Shown: positions 35,099-44,926 of the stretch, one piece after another
How positions within the stretch are numbered: the stretch's first letter is position 1
Layout: each line of letters starts with the position of its first letter
Source of the DNA: Mycolicibacterium litorale
GTDB taxonomy: Bacteria > Actinomycetota > Actinomycetes > Mycobacteriales > Mycobacteriaceae
Direction of reading: 5' to 3'
NCBI GenBank assembly: GCA_002007745.1
Contig: CP019882.1
Coordinates: 5,890,001 to 5,954,000 of the forward strand
Length of the DNA: 64,000 bases
Translations under genes and position numbers: made by a program
The notes under the pieces: model-generated
Database searches by the model: none
Seen by the model: only the letters and a program-made list of their open reading frames with translations
What the model was told of the DNA's origin: nothing

Positions 35099-35812
35099 CT
35101 AACGATTCGCACCCTGGCACTTCCCGTTGACGGCCGGGCGCAGAGCGATCGTGTCAGCCTGCAGGGTGCCGTTGCCGTCGGTGGTGCCCCGCGCGGTCAC
35201 GCATTCACCCTGCGCGATCGCCTGTGCATCGGTCGGCGCATGTCTGGCATAACTGGTGGTTGTGGTCAGAGCGGCGGTAGCCGGAGTCGCGCCGCCCGCC
35301 GGTGCGACGACCAGGGTCGTGGCGTCGACGGAATTCACTGTGCCGCGCAGCACGCCAGCTGCGCCGGTGAACTCTCGCACATTTGCGAAGCAGGCTCCGT
35401 TCTTTGCTGAGCTGATCTGAACTGCCGCCGCGGTGACCGCGCCGTTTGCCCCGGGGCTGCTGCCGCGCTCTGGTCGCACGCTGACACAGCTGCCTGGTGT
35501 GACATCGGTCAGCGCGGCCGGGGTGGTTTGCGAAATCTTCGTCGTCGTAGAGAAGCCGACGGTGGCTGCCCCGTTCTTCTGGTTGACCACGAATGAATTG
35601 GCCGACACTGACGTGATCAGTCCCGCCACATGGTCCTTGCCGCCCTTCGTCGCTGGGGCCGGCGCAGATGTCGCACTGCCGGTCGCGGTAGCCTGCGGCG
35701 CGGATGAGGAGTGCGACGATCCGCAGGCCGACACCGATACCGCGGTGATAGCGACGAGAAGCCAGCGAGCATGCCGCCGCTGCTGCGGGGACATCGGAGC
35801 GATGAGAGTCAT
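35099..35812 (-). CDS. Lipoprotein with DUF5666-like domains
   Basis: 237 residues from the ATG at 35812. A basic n-region and hydrophobic core end at the lipobox VSAC, followed by a Ser/Ala/Thr-rich linker. Two repeats of a small beta-barrel-like unit follow (AGLITSVSANSFVVN ... VTPGSCVSVR and GVLRGTVNSVDATTLVV ... IAQGECVTARG), each with KISQTT- or TTSYAR-type and GxCV motifs, the pattern of DUF5666 proteins. Four cysteines could make disulfides. Surface location is likely; function unknown. It is divergent from the flavoprotein at 36019. Confidence 0.75.
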   Translation of the reverse strand: MTLIAPMSPQQRRHARWLLVAITAVSVSACGSSHSSSAPQATATGSATSAPAPATKGGKDHVAGLITSVSANSFVVNQKNGAATVGFSTTTKISQTTPAALTDVTPGSCVSVRPERGSSPGANGAVTAAAVQISSAKNGACFANVREFTGAAGVLRGTVNSVDATTLVVAPAGGATPATAALTTTTSYARHAPTDAQAIAQGECVTARGTTDGNGTLQADTIALRPAVNGKCQGANR

Positions 35813-36018
35813 GTTCTCACAGTCACGGCGCGAGCTGGGACAGCGCTGAGCGGTACTGCTGAGGTCGCTGTGGAAGCACCTCCCGCCACGTTCCGGCCTC
35901 ACAAACAGTGGTTGTGGACCCACAAGTCCGGCACCTCTACCGGCAGCCGCCTGGCGATCCGAGGATGAGTACATGGCGCTCGTGAGCAATGCACAGCGCA
36001 GCAAAGGAGGCGCAGACA

Positions 36019-37059
36019 ATGCATCCCACACAGTTCCGGTGGACCGTGATCGGGGCCGGGCCCGCCGGCATCGCCACCGTCGGCCGGTTGATAGACAACG
36101 GCATCCGTCCTGACGAGATCGGCTGGCTTGACCCGGAATTCGCCGTCGGTGATTTCGGCACCAAATGGTCGGTCGTCTCGAGCAATACCCGGGTGGGTGG
36201 CTTCATCGACTTCCTGGAGGCCAGCACTGCCTTCCAGTTCCGCCGCGCACCACAATTCGCCATCCGGTCGCTGGATCCGCGCCAGACCTGCCCACTGGCC
36301 ACCGTTGCCGAGCCGCTGCGGTGGATCACCGGTCGTCTCGCTGAACGGGTGGTCACGATCAAGTCCACCGCCACCCGGCTCGAATTGAGCCAGCGGCGCT
36401 GGACGGTGCACACCGAGGAGGCCATCTTCACCTCAGACAACGTGGTGCTGGCCATCGGATCAGAGCCTCGTAGCCTCGACTATTCCAACGTCCGCGAGAT
36501 TCCGCTGTCCGTGGCGGTCGACTCCCACAAGCTCGGCATGGAACGGCTCGACGGCGCGACAGTCGCGGTATTCGGGGCGTCACATTCGACCATGCTGGTG
36601 CTGCCCAACCTGCTCAGCCAACCGGTGACGAGAGTCGTCAATTTCTATCAGCGCCCGCTGCGATACGCCGTGGAGTTCGACGGCTGGACGCTCTTCGACG
36701 ACACCGGCCTCAAGGGCCACGCCGCGGACTGGGCGCGGCAGAATCTCGATGGGCGGTTACCCCAACGTCTGCAACGCTGTCACGTGGGCGACCCGCGATT
36801 CGAAGATTTGTTGGACCAGTGCGATCACGTCGTCTACACCGTCGGTTTCGAGCCGCGCCGCATCGACGCACCGCAGTGGGGACCGCTGCAGCACAACGCG
36901 TCCAACGGCATCATCGCACCGGGCCTCTTCGGCGTGGGTATCGCCTTCCCGGGGTACCGGCTGGACCCCACCGGATACGGCGAGCACCGGGTCGGGCTGG
37001 AGAAATTCATGGAGCAACTCGACACGTGCATGCCGATCTGGCTGCACTACGGCGCCTGA
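36019..37059 (+). CDS. FAD/NAD(P)-binding oxidoreductase, unassigned
   Basis: 346 residues; the ATG at 36019 has a strong aaaggagg site, preferred over an in-frame start at 35989. The N-terminus is a Rossmann FAD site (IGAGPAGIAT, 11-20). A second nucleotide-binding segment is ATVAVFGASHSTMLVLPNLL, and the end has PGLFGVGIAFPGYR. The layout resembles flavin monooxygenase/lysine-ornithine hydroxylase or pyridine nucleotide-disulfide types, but no redox cysteine pair is seen. Substrate unknown. It lies 97 bases before the carotenoid oxygenase gene on the same strand. Confidence 0.8.
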   Translation: MHPTQFRWTVIGAGPAGIATVGRLIDNGIRPDEIGWLDPEFAVGDFGTKWSVVSSNTRVGGFIDFLEASTAFQFRRAPQFAIRSLDPRQTCPLATVAEPLRWITGRLAERVVTIKSTATRLELSQRRWTVHTEEAIFTSDNVVLAIGSEPRSLDYSNVREIPLSVAVDSHKLGMERLDGATVAVFGASHSTMLVLPNLLSQPVTRVVNFYQRPLRYAVEFDGWTLFDDTGLKGHAADWARQNLDGRLPQRLQRCHVGDPRFEDLLDQCDHVVYTVGFEPRRIDAPQWGPLQHNASNGIIAPGLFGVGIAFPGYRLDPTGYGEHRVGLEKFMEQLDTCMPIWLHYGA

Positions 37060-37156
37060 CCACACGAACTACAGTTGACAGAGTCACTCTGCTAACCGTA
37101 GCTTGAGTTTCGGGCGCGCAGCCCCGCCGCCGTCGGTCGTATGCAGTGGAGGCATC

Positions 37157-38647
37157 GTGGAACCCGAACTGTTGCACACGTTCCTGTCGACGCTGCCCGC
37201 CGACGACGACCATCCGTACCGCACCGGGCCGTGGCGCCCGCAGCGCAATGAGTGGCGTGCCGACGACCTTCCTGTTGTGCAAGGACGGATCCCCGACGAC
37301 CTGGACGGGGTCTACCTTCGTCTCACCGAAAACCCGCTGCACCCGGCCATCGCGCACTATCACCCCTTCGACGGTGACGGAATGCTGCACAGCATCGAGT
37401 TCTCCAACGGCGCCGCCCACTACCGCAACCGGTTCGTGCGCACCGATGGCTTCCTGGCCGACAACGCCGCCGGTCGGTCGTTGTGGGCCGGCTTCATCGA
37501 GAACCCCTCGGACGCCATCCGCACCGACGGGTGGGGAGCCCGGACCCGCATGAAGGATGCGTCGAGCACCGACGTGGTGGTCCACCGCGGTAAGGCGCTG
37601 ACCAGCTTTTTCATGTGTGGTGATCTCTACCAGGCGGATCCCTACACCGCCGAGACCCTGGGCAAGGAAACCTGGGGCGGCGCGTTCCCGCAGTGGGGTG
37701 TCTCTGCCCATCCCAAAGTCGATCCGGTCACCGGTGAGCTGCTGTTCTTCAGCTACAGCAAGGAGGCGCCGTACCTGCGGTTCGGGACGGTCGACAAAGA
37801 CGGCAACCTGCTGCACCTCACCGATGTCGAGCTGCCCGGACCTCGGATGCCGCACGACATGGCGTTCACCGAGAACTACGCCATCTTCAACGACTTTCCG
37901 CTGTTCTGGGATCCGCAACTGTTGCAACACGATCTGCACCTGCCGAGGTTCTGCCGCGACCTGCCGTCGCGCTTCGCGGTGGTACCCCGGCGCGGCGACC
38001 AGTCGCAGATCATGTGGTTCGAGACCGATCCCACCTACGTCCTGCACTTCACCAACGCCTATGAAGACGGTGACGAGATCGTGTTGGACGGGTTCTTCCA
38101 GAACAACCCCTCGCCGTCGACGAAGGGGGCACGCTCGCTGGAGGAAGCCGCGTTCCGGTGGTTGGCGCTGGACGGGTTCGAGTCGTGTTTGCACCGCTGG
38201 CGATTCAATCTCGTCACCGGCAAGGCCACTGAGGAGCAGCTCAGTGACAACTTCACCGAGTTCGGGATGATCAACCCCGATCTGCAGACGCGTGACTACC
38301 GCTACGTCTACGCCGCGACCGGCGAACCCGGCCGGTTCCTGTTCAACGGTCTGGTCAAGCACGACCTTCAGACCGGGGTGGAGGAGCGAATCTCCCTCGG
38401 CGATGGCGTGTTCGCCAGCGAGACGCCGATGGCACCCCGGGTCGGATCCAGCGGTGAGGACGACGGCTACCTCGTCACCTTCACCATGGACATGAACGAT
38501 GACACATCGTATTGCGTTGTGCTGGACGCAAACCGCCCCGGCGATGGTCCGGTCTGCCAACTCCGCCTTCCCGAACGTATCTGTAGCGGAACGCACTCCA
38601 CGTGGGTGGATGGCGCCGAGCTTCGCAAGTGGCACACCGCACGGTGA
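37157..38647 (+). CDS. Carotenoid cleavage oxygenase (RPE65 family)
   Basis: 496 residues from a GTG with gtggaggc site. The seven-bladed propeller family signature is clear, with the four iron-binding histidines in SAHPKV, MPHDMA, VLHFTN and GTHSTW near the C-terminus, and acidic second-shell residues between. These enzymes cleave double bonds of carotenoids, apocarotenoids or stilbenes with O2. Its TGA overlaps the GTG of the HxlR-type regulator (GTGA), so enzyme and regulator are made together. A lycopene cyclase occurs 24 kb away in the same window. Confidence 0.93.
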   Translation: MEPELLHTFLSTLPADDDHPYRTGPWRPQRNEWRADDLPVVQGRIPDDLDGVYLRLTENPLHPAIAHYHPFDGDGMLHSIEFSNGAAHYRNRFVRTDGFLADNAAGRSLWAGFIENPSDAIRTDGWGARTRMKDASSTDVVVHRGKALTSFFMCGDLYQADPYTAETLGKETWGGAFPQWGVSAHPKVDPVTGELLFFSYSKEAPYLRFGTVDKDGNLLHLTDVELPGPRMPHDMAFTENYAIFNDFPLFWDPQLLQHDLHLPRFCRDLPSRFAVVPRRGDQSQIMWFETDPTYVLHFTNAYEDGDEIVLDGFFQNNPSPSTKGARSLEEAAFRWLALDGFESCLHRWRFNLVTGKATEEQLSDNFTEFGMINPDLQTRDYRYVYAATGEPGRFLFNGLVKHDLQTGVEERISLGDGVFASETPMAPRVGSSGEDDGYLVTFTMDMNDDTSYCVVLDANRPGDGPVCQLRLPERICSGTHSTWVDGAELRKWHTAR

Positions 38648-39627
38648 CCGTGTCCCGGGAGCCCGGCTCGCGGTTCGACCTCGAAGCAGGAGGTACCAAC
38701 GCGATCGGGCGGATGCTGGCGCTACTCGGCGACGAGTGGACGTTGCTCATTGTCCGCGAATCACTCTCGGGAGCAACGAAGTTCAGTGACTTCTCCCGGC
38801 TCCCCATCTCGAATGCGGTACTCACCACTCGGCTGCAGTCGCTGGTGCGCGACGGACTGTTGAGCCGAGAGGTCTATCAGCAACAGCCCCTACGGGCCGG
38901 TTACCTGCCCACCGCGGAATGCCGACAGCTGTGGCCAGTGTTGATCTCGATCTGGCAGTGGGAACGCACCTGGGTTCACGACCGGTCCAGCGAGCTGCCC
39001 CTCATGCACCACCGCAGCTGCGGGCAGGACTTCGCCCCCGTGCTGACCTGCGCACACTGTCAGGCGCCGAGCGAGGCGCCCGACATCGATGCCCGGTGGG
39101 GCCCCAGCGGCGGTTGGTCCCGCTCAGTGCCCCGCGCCAGTACCCGCAAGCGGCTGCACACCGTCGACGCCGGGCAGCCCGGGCTGTTCCCGCAGACCAT
39201 GGCCATCTTCGGTAACCGCTGGTCGGCGGCGATCGTCGGGGCCGCCTTCCTCGGTACCCGACGATTCAGCGCCTTCCAAGCACGACTGAAGGCCCCGGCC
39301 GCCCTCATCGCCAGCCGGCTGAAGGTGTTCTGCGACATCGGAATCCTGCAGGCAGCAGCCCACCCCCACCGGTCCGACTGGTCGGAATACCACCTCACCC
39401 CCAAAGGGCTGGCGTTTTTCCCCGTCGTCGCCACCGCCATCGACTGGGCGCACGCCAACTATCGCGGGTCGGAAGGGCCCGCCCTCGAGCTGACGCATCG
39501 GCGGTGCCGGCATGCCTTCGTCCCGCAGTTGACCTGCGATCAATGCTGCCGGCCACTGGCCGCGAACAGCATCGAGATCGTGCCCCGTGGAGGGGAGGTC
39601 ACGCAGCAGTCGGACGCGCCGGGCTGA
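38644..39627 (+). CDS. Tandem HxlR-type regulator with duplicated Cys motif
   Basis: 327 residues, translationally coupled to the carotenoid oxygenase. It is an internal duplication: residues about 17-143 and 180-305 each contain a winged HxlR/MarR-like helix-turn-helix (GDEWTLLIVRESLSGATKFS; GNRWSAAIVGAAFLGTRRFS) followed by C-x9-C-x2-C (Cys126/136/139; Cys288/298/301), a likely zinc or redox site. HxlR proteins usually carry one domain and dimerise; here one chain supplies both wings. Likely a sensor regulator of the oxygenase operon. Confidence 0.85.
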   Translation: MTVSREPGSRFDLEAGGTNAIGRMLALLGDEWTLLIVRESLSGATKFSDFSRLPISNAVLTTRLQSLVRDGLLSREVYQQQPLRAGYLPTAECRQLWPVLISIWQWERTWVHDRSSELPLMHHRSCGQDFAPVLTCAHCQAPSEAPDIDARWGPSGGWSRSVPRASTRKRLHTVDAGQPGLFPQTMAIFGNRWSAAIVGAAFLGTRRFSAFQARLKAPAALIASRLKVFCDIGILQAAAHPHRSDWSEYHLTPKGLAFFPVVATAIDWAHANYRGSEGPALELTHRRCRHAFVPQLTCDQCCRPLAANSIEIVPRGGEVTQQSDAPG

Positions 39628-39732
39628 CCCGACATCCAGCCACGCGAAGCGCCGTCACCTGCGGATACACCAGAAAGTCTGACCGGCCGACTACCATTCC
39701 ACCGGCGCCCCAACCGATGGAAAGGACGAGTT

Positions 39733-41765
39733 GTGAGCTACACCGCCGCTGACATCACCGAGCTCGACGATGTGCAGCACACCCGCCTGCGGCCGGCGGT
39801 GAACCTCGGGCTTGACGTCCTGAACACCGCGTTACGCGAGCTGATCGACAACGCGGTGGAAGAGGTGGCCGTTCCCAGCCACGGCGGGTCCCGTGTCACG
39901 ATCACCCTGCACGCCGACGGATCGGTGAGCGTCGCCGATGACGGGCGCGGATTGCCGGTCGACACCGATGCCGCCACCGGGAAGAACGGTATCGTCAAGA
40001 CACTCGGTACCGCCCGAGCCGGCGGGAAGTTCTCCGCGCACACCGACGCCGCCAGTACCGGCGCCGGACTGAACGGAATCGGCGCCGCAGCAGCCGTTTT
40101 CATCTCCGCCCGCACCGATGTCACGGTCCGCCGGGCGGGCAAGACGTATCTGCAGAGCTTCGGCAAGGGTTATCCCGGCGTGTTCGAGGGCACGGCCTTC
40201 GATCCGAACGCGCCGTTCACCCGCTCGGACACCCAGAAACTGCGCGGCATCAGCAATCGCAAGCCCGACGCCCAGGGCACAGAAGTCCGCATCCTGTTCG
40301 ACCCGGCCGTTGTCCCCGACTCCAGAATCGACATCGGTGAGGTATTGCTCCGCGCCCACGCCGCGGCGCGGATGTCCCCCGGTGTGCATCTCATCGTCGT
40401 CGACGAGGGCTGGCTGGGCGAGGATATCGCGCCGGCATTGCTCGAACCGTTCGACGGCCCGTGGGGCACCGACACCCTGCTCGACCTGATGTGCACCGCC
40501 GCCGGCACGCCGGCACCCACCGTGCGCGCGGTGGTGGAGGGCCGCGGCGAATACACCACCGGCCGTGGGCCGACGCCGTTCCGGTGGTCGTTGACCGCGG
40601 GCCCGGCCGAGCCGGCAACGGTGGCCGCTTTCTGCAACACCGTGCGCACCCCCGGCGGCGGATCGCATCTGACCGCGGCGATGAAGGGGTTGTCCGAGGC
40701 GCTGGCCGATCGCGCCTCCCGCATCCGCGACCTGGGCCTGGCCAAGGGCGAAGAAGGCCCGGAGCCACAGGATTTCGCAGCGGTCACCGCACTGGCCGTC
40801 GACACTCGCGCCCCCGATGTGTCGTGGGATTCCCAGGCCAAGACCGCGGTGTCGTCACGGTCGCTCAACGTGGCGATGGCCCCCGATGTGGCGCGCAGTG
40901 TCACCATCTGGGCAGCCAACCCCGCCAACGGTGACGCGGTGAGCCTGTGGACCAAGCTGGCGCTTGAGTTCGCTCGTGCGCGCCGCAGCGCCGAAGGCGC
41001 CAAGGCACGCTCGCGTGCCGCATCGAAGGCCAAGGGGCTGGGCACGAACCTTTCGCTGCCGCCGAAGCTGCTGCCCAGCAGGGAAACCGGCCGCGGCTCG
41101 GGGCCGAGCTGTTCCTGTGTGAGGGTGACTCGGCACTCGGCACGATCAAAGCCGCGCGCGACGCGACGTTCCAGGCGGCGTTCCCGCTGAAAGGCAAGCC
41201 GCCCAACGTTTACGGGTTCGCCCTGACCAAGGCCCGGGCGAAGGACGAGTTCGATTCCATCGAACGCATCCTGGGTTGCGGCGTGCGGGACAACTGCGAC
41301 CCGGAACAGTGCCGCTATGACCGGATTCTGTTCGCCTCCGATGCCGACCCCGACGGCGGAAACATCAACTCGAGCCTGATCTCGATGTTCCTGGACTTCT
41401 ACCGCCCGCTCGTCGAGGCCGGAATGGTCTACGTCACATTGCCGCCGTTGTTCGTGGTGAAGAACGGCGACCAGCGGATCTACTGCCAGGACGAATCCGA
41501 GCGGGACGCCGCCGTGGCCCAGTTAAAGGCGACCTCCAAGAAGCGGGTTGAAGTACAGCGCAACAAGGGCCTCGGCGAGATGGATGCCGACGACTTCTGG
41601 AATACCGTGCTGGACCCGCAGCGTCGCACGGTGATTCGCGTCCATCTCGACGACAGCGAGACGAAACTGCATCACACATTGTTCGGCGGACCGCCCGAGG
41701 GCCGACGCACGTGGATGGCCGAAGTGGCCGCCCGCGTCGACACCTCCGCGCTGGACCTCGACTAG
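39733..41765 (+). pseudogene. Type II topoisomerase B subunit (GyrB/ParE-like), frameshifted in this sequence
   Basis: GTG at 39733. The GHKL ATPase has ELIDNAVEE (Glu36-Asn40) and DDGRGLP (69-75), then a divergent lid (STGAGLNGIGAAAAVF). The first frame reaches LPPKLLPSRETGRG, then breaks; adding one G to the G4 run at 41100-41103 continues as GAELFLCEGDSALGTIKAA, a perfect TOPRIM glutamate motif, and FASDADPDGG supplies the metal-binding aspartates. The repaired protein is about 677 residues. With the A subunit 9 bases downstream it makes a complete DNA-passage enzyme, separate from gyrase. An atypical second type II topoisomerase has been reported from M. smegmatis. Confidence 0.85.
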
Positions 41766-41774
41766 GAGCACCCC

Positions 41775-43913
41775 GTGACTGCCACCCTGGACATCCCTGA
41801 ACAGAACCCCGACCTGGTGCTCGACCAGAGCGCCGATGACTACTGGAACCACTACCAGCTGACCTTCGCGCTCTACAGCGTCAGCGACCGCGCCATCCCG
41901 TCTGCGTTCGACGGACTCAAGCCGGGCCAGCGGCGCCTGCTCTATCAGATGCATGACTCGAGACTGCTGCCCGGCAACAAACCGCAGAAGTCCTCGAAGG
42001 TCTGCTCCGCGGTGACCGGCAACCTGCACCCCCACGGCGGCGCATCGATGTACGGCGCGGCGGCGCTGATGGCTGCGGAATTCCAGCGCGTGAAAGTCAT
42101 CGATGGACAGGGTGCGTTCCCGCGCATCCAAGGTGACATCCCCGCCGCGGACCGCTACACCGAGATGCGGCTTTCCGCGCCAGGCGCAGCGTTGACCGCC
42201 GAACTCGACGACCACGCCGTGCCGATGGTGCCCACCTTCGACGGCGAATGGACCGAGCCGACGATGCTGCCGGCCCAGTGGCCGGTGCTGCTGTGCAACG
42301 GTGCTGTCGGGATCGCCGAGGGATGGGCCACCAAAGTGCCGGCGCACAATCCCCGCGAGGTGATGGCCGCCTGCCGGGCGCTGCTGAAGACCCCGAACAT
42401 GACCGATGACAGGCTGGTGAAACTCATCCCCGGTCCCGACTGGGGCTGCGGGGCCACCGTCGTCGGAACGGCCGGACTGCGCGAGTACATCACCACCGGC
42501 CGCGGCGCGTTCACCGTGCGCGGCACGGTGTCGATCGACGGCAAGAACTGCATCATCACCGAACTGCCGCCCGGTGTCGCGAGTAACACTGTGCAGGAAC
42601 GGATCCGGGCCCTGGTCGAGTCGGGCGAGCTGTCGGGTGTGGCCGACATGTCCGATCTCACCGACCGGCGCAACGGATTGCGTATCGTGGTCACCGCCAA
42701 GCGCGGCCACAGCGCCGAGGACATCCGCGAACAACTGCTGGCCCTGACCCCGCTGGAGTCGACATTCGCCGCCAGTCTCGTCGCGCTCGATGAGAACCGG
42801 GTGCCCCGCTGGTGGTCGGTGCGCGAACTGATATCCGCGTTCCTGCATCTGCGGGATTCAGTCGTGCTGCACCGCAGCGAGTATCGGCTGGAGAAGGTCG
42901 CCGCCCGCCGGCACTTGGTGGCCGGCCTGATGCTGGTCCACCTAGACATCGACACCGCCGTCGCGATCATTCGGAACTCCGACACGGTCGATGACGCCCG
43001 GCAGGGCCTGCAGGAACGGTTCGCCATCGATGCCGTGCAGGCCGATTACGTTCTAGCCCTGCAACTTCGCCGGCTGACCAAGCTCGACGTGATCGAGCTG
43101 CGTGCCGAGGCCGAAAAGCTGGACGCCGAGTTCGCCCAACTGACCGAGCTGGTCGCCAACCCGGATGCCCGCCGGACGGTGATCGACCAGGAGCTCGTCG
43201 AGACGGCAAAGCTGTTCAAGGGCCCCGACTTCGACCGTCGCACCGTGCTCGATGCCGAGGCGACCCCGGTGACGTCGGGCGCCGACGAGGACGGGCAGCG
43301 CGAGCGGAAGGTCAACGCCGCCTGGCGGTTGGACGATCGCGGGGTGTTCTCCGACCGCCACGGCGAGCTGCTCAGTTCCGGCCTCGGCTGGGCGGTCTGG
43401 ACCGATGGGCGGGTGAAGTTCACGACCGGCAACGGTCTGCCGTACAAGATCCGCGACATCCCGGTGGCACCCGACATCACCGGGTTATTGTCCTCGGGAG
43501 TGCTGCCGCCCGACTACCACCTGGCGCTGGTGACGCGGCGGGGCAAGGTGCTGCGTATCGACCCGGCTGCGGTGAATCCCCAGGGCGCGGCGGGCAACGG
43601 TGTGGCCGGGGTGAAGCTGGCCGCCGACGATGACGAAGTCATCGCCGCATTGCCGGTGTCCTGTGCCAACGGCGAGGCCCTGCTGTCCGTGGCCGAAAAG
43701 AGCTGGAAGGTCACCGAGGTCGCCGACATCCCGGTGAAGGGCCGCGGCGGCGCCGGCGTCGGTTTCCATCCGTTCGTCAAGGGCGAGGATGCCCTGCTGG
43801 CGGCGTCGATCTCGGCGACCGGCTACGTCCGCGGCAAGAGGGCCGTCCGCGCCGAGAACCGTGCGAAGGCATCGATCAAGGGCTCCGGGCTGGACGTGAC
43901 CCCGGCGGGCTAA
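41775..43913 (+). CDS. Type II topoisomerase A subunit (GyrA/ParC-like)
   Basis: 712 residues, ATG coding MTATLDIPEQ... nine bases after the B subunit (its first codon is GTG at 41775). The catalytic tyrosine is Tyr128 in AADRYTEMRL. The quinolone region reads HPHGGASMYG (85-94), with Gly at the positions of both acidic residues of M. tuberculosis GyrA (Asp89, Asp94). A C-terminal region (about 520-712) resembles a reduced DNA-wrapping domain but lacks an obvious GyrA-box. It should form an A2B2 enzyme that passes duplex DNA. It converges with an alpha/beta hydrolase gene, overlapping it by 4 bases. Confidence 0.92.
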   Translation: MTATLDIPEQNPDLVLDQSADDYWNHYQLTFALYSVSDRAIPSAFDGLKPGQRRLLYQMHDSRLLPGNKPQKSSKVCSAVTGNLHPHGGASMYGAAALMAAEFQRVKVIDGQGAFPRIQGDIPAADRYTEMRLSAPGAALTAELDDHAVPMVPTFDGEWTEPTMLPAQWPVLLCNGAVGIAEGWATKVPAHNPREVMAACRALLKTPNMTDDRLVKLIPGPDWGCGATVVGTAGLREYITTGRGAFTVRGTVSIDGKNCIITELPPGVASNTVQERIRALVESGELSGVADMSDLTDRRNGLRIVVTAKRGHSAEDIREQLLALTPLESTFAASLVALDENRVPRWWSVRELISAFLHLRDSVVLHRSEYRLEKVAARRHLVAGLMLVHLDIDTAVAIIRNSDTVDDARQGLQERFAIDAVQADYVLALQLRRLTKLDVIELRAEAEKLDAEFAQLTELVANPDARRTVIDQELVETAKLFKGPDFDRRTVLDAEATPVTSGADEDGQRERKVNAAWRLDDRGVFSDRHGELLSSGLGWAVWTDGRVKFTTGNGLPYKIRDIPVAPDITGLLSSGVLPPDYHLALVTRRGKVLRIDPAAVNPQGAAGNGVAGVKLAADDDEVIAALPVSCANGEALLSVAEKSWKVTEVADIPVKGRGGAGVGFHPFVKGEDALLAASISATGYVRGKRAVRAENRAKASIKGSGLDVTPAG

Positions 43914-44854
43914 CCGGTTCGGTCGCCGACGAACTCCACTCCGGCGTTGATGGCAGGGCGGTGACGCAGGACTCGGTAATGAGCCAGTCGGCCTAGTCCT
44001 CGCGTGGTGAGTAGCCGTGCGCCTTGCCATGACGCGGCCAGGCGCGCAGTGGCGGCATACGGGCTGTCCGGGTCGTCGGGGTCGTGGATGAGAAGTAGCG
44101 GAGGGTAGTTAGCCCGTCGACCGATTCGGGTCATGTTGGTCTCGCGCAGCGGCATGCCAATTCGTTTTTCCAGACGTCGGTGTAGCCCTGTGCGGATACG
44201 AGGACCGAAGCCATGGCGTGCGGCGAACAGATCTAGATAGAGCGGAAAATCGGCCATCGGCGCGAAGAAGACCAGGCGTCCGACCGGTGCGCCCTGCGCC
44301 GCCGCCAATGCGGTCGCGTTCGCACCCAGCGAGTGAGCGACCACTGCGTGGGCGGGACCATGGGTCTCGATCACGGCCGCAATCGCGTCGGCACACTCGG
44401 TGGCTGTGGTGCGCCCGGGAGCGAGCTCGCCTGGATCGGATTCGTTGTGGCTTGGCAAGTCGAAAGCGACGACTCGATACCCGGCCGCCACCAGCGGTTT
44501 GACGAACATTGCCAGATGTGGGCGCTGCCCGCCCCAGCCGTGTACCAGGTATACCGGAGGCCCCTCGCCCCATTCCTCGCCGACGACTCGATGCCCGTCC
44601 CACCACGCCTCTATCGGCCTGCCTGGCGGAACGCCCGGAGGCATACGCAGCGCTGACTCGAGTATCGGTGGAGTACACCATAATTCGACTGCCCATCGCG
44701 ATCCCAACCAGGGCGCAAACCGCTCGAGCCACCAAAATCGCCGACGCACCCGGTCCTCGACCGGAGGAAGAATTCCAGAGCCTACGACATCGAGCGGAGG
44801 GATCTCACCGTCCTGCCCCGGCGTCGATGCCGACTGAGGTGCATCATCCGTCAT
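43910..44854 (-). CDS. Alpha/beta hydrolase
   Basis: 314 residues. The oxyanion region is VYLVHGWGGQ, and the nucleophile elbow is AHSLGAN with a Ser nucleophile; a late LARLAHYRVLRHR supplies a candidate histidine and DPDDPDSPY an acid. The first 75 residues are an extra N-terminal region with a weakly hydrophobic stretch (RRRFWWLERFAPWLGSRWA) that may touch membranes. Likely an esterase or lipase of unknown substrate. Its stop overlaps that of the convergent topoisomerase A gene. Confidence 0.82.
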   Translation of the reverse strand: MTDDAPQSASTPGQDGEIPPLDVVGSGILPPVEDRVRRRFWWLERFAPWLGSRWAVELWCTPPILESALRMPPGVPPGRPIEAWWDGHRVVGEEWGEGPPVYLVHGWGGQRPHLAMFVKPLVAAGYRVVAFDLPSHNESDPGELAPGRTTATECADAIAAVIETHGPAHAVVAHSLGANATALAAAQGAPVGRLVFFAPMADFPLYLDLFAARHGFGPRIRTGLHRRLEKRIGMPLRETNMTRIGRRANYPPLLLIHDPDDPDSPYAATARLAASWQGARLLTTRGLGRLAHYRVLRHRPAINAGVEFVGDRTG

Positions 44855-44926
44855 GAACTTCGATCGTAGTATGGCTTGGCCGCCACAATCCTGTGGGAGG
44901 GCGCGCGGTCACCGTCGCCCGGCGGG

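Noticed and set aside
37007..38635. 542-residue antisense frame over the carotenoid oxygenase
   Set aside because: Shadow of a clear RPE65-family gene; composition typical of antisense translation.
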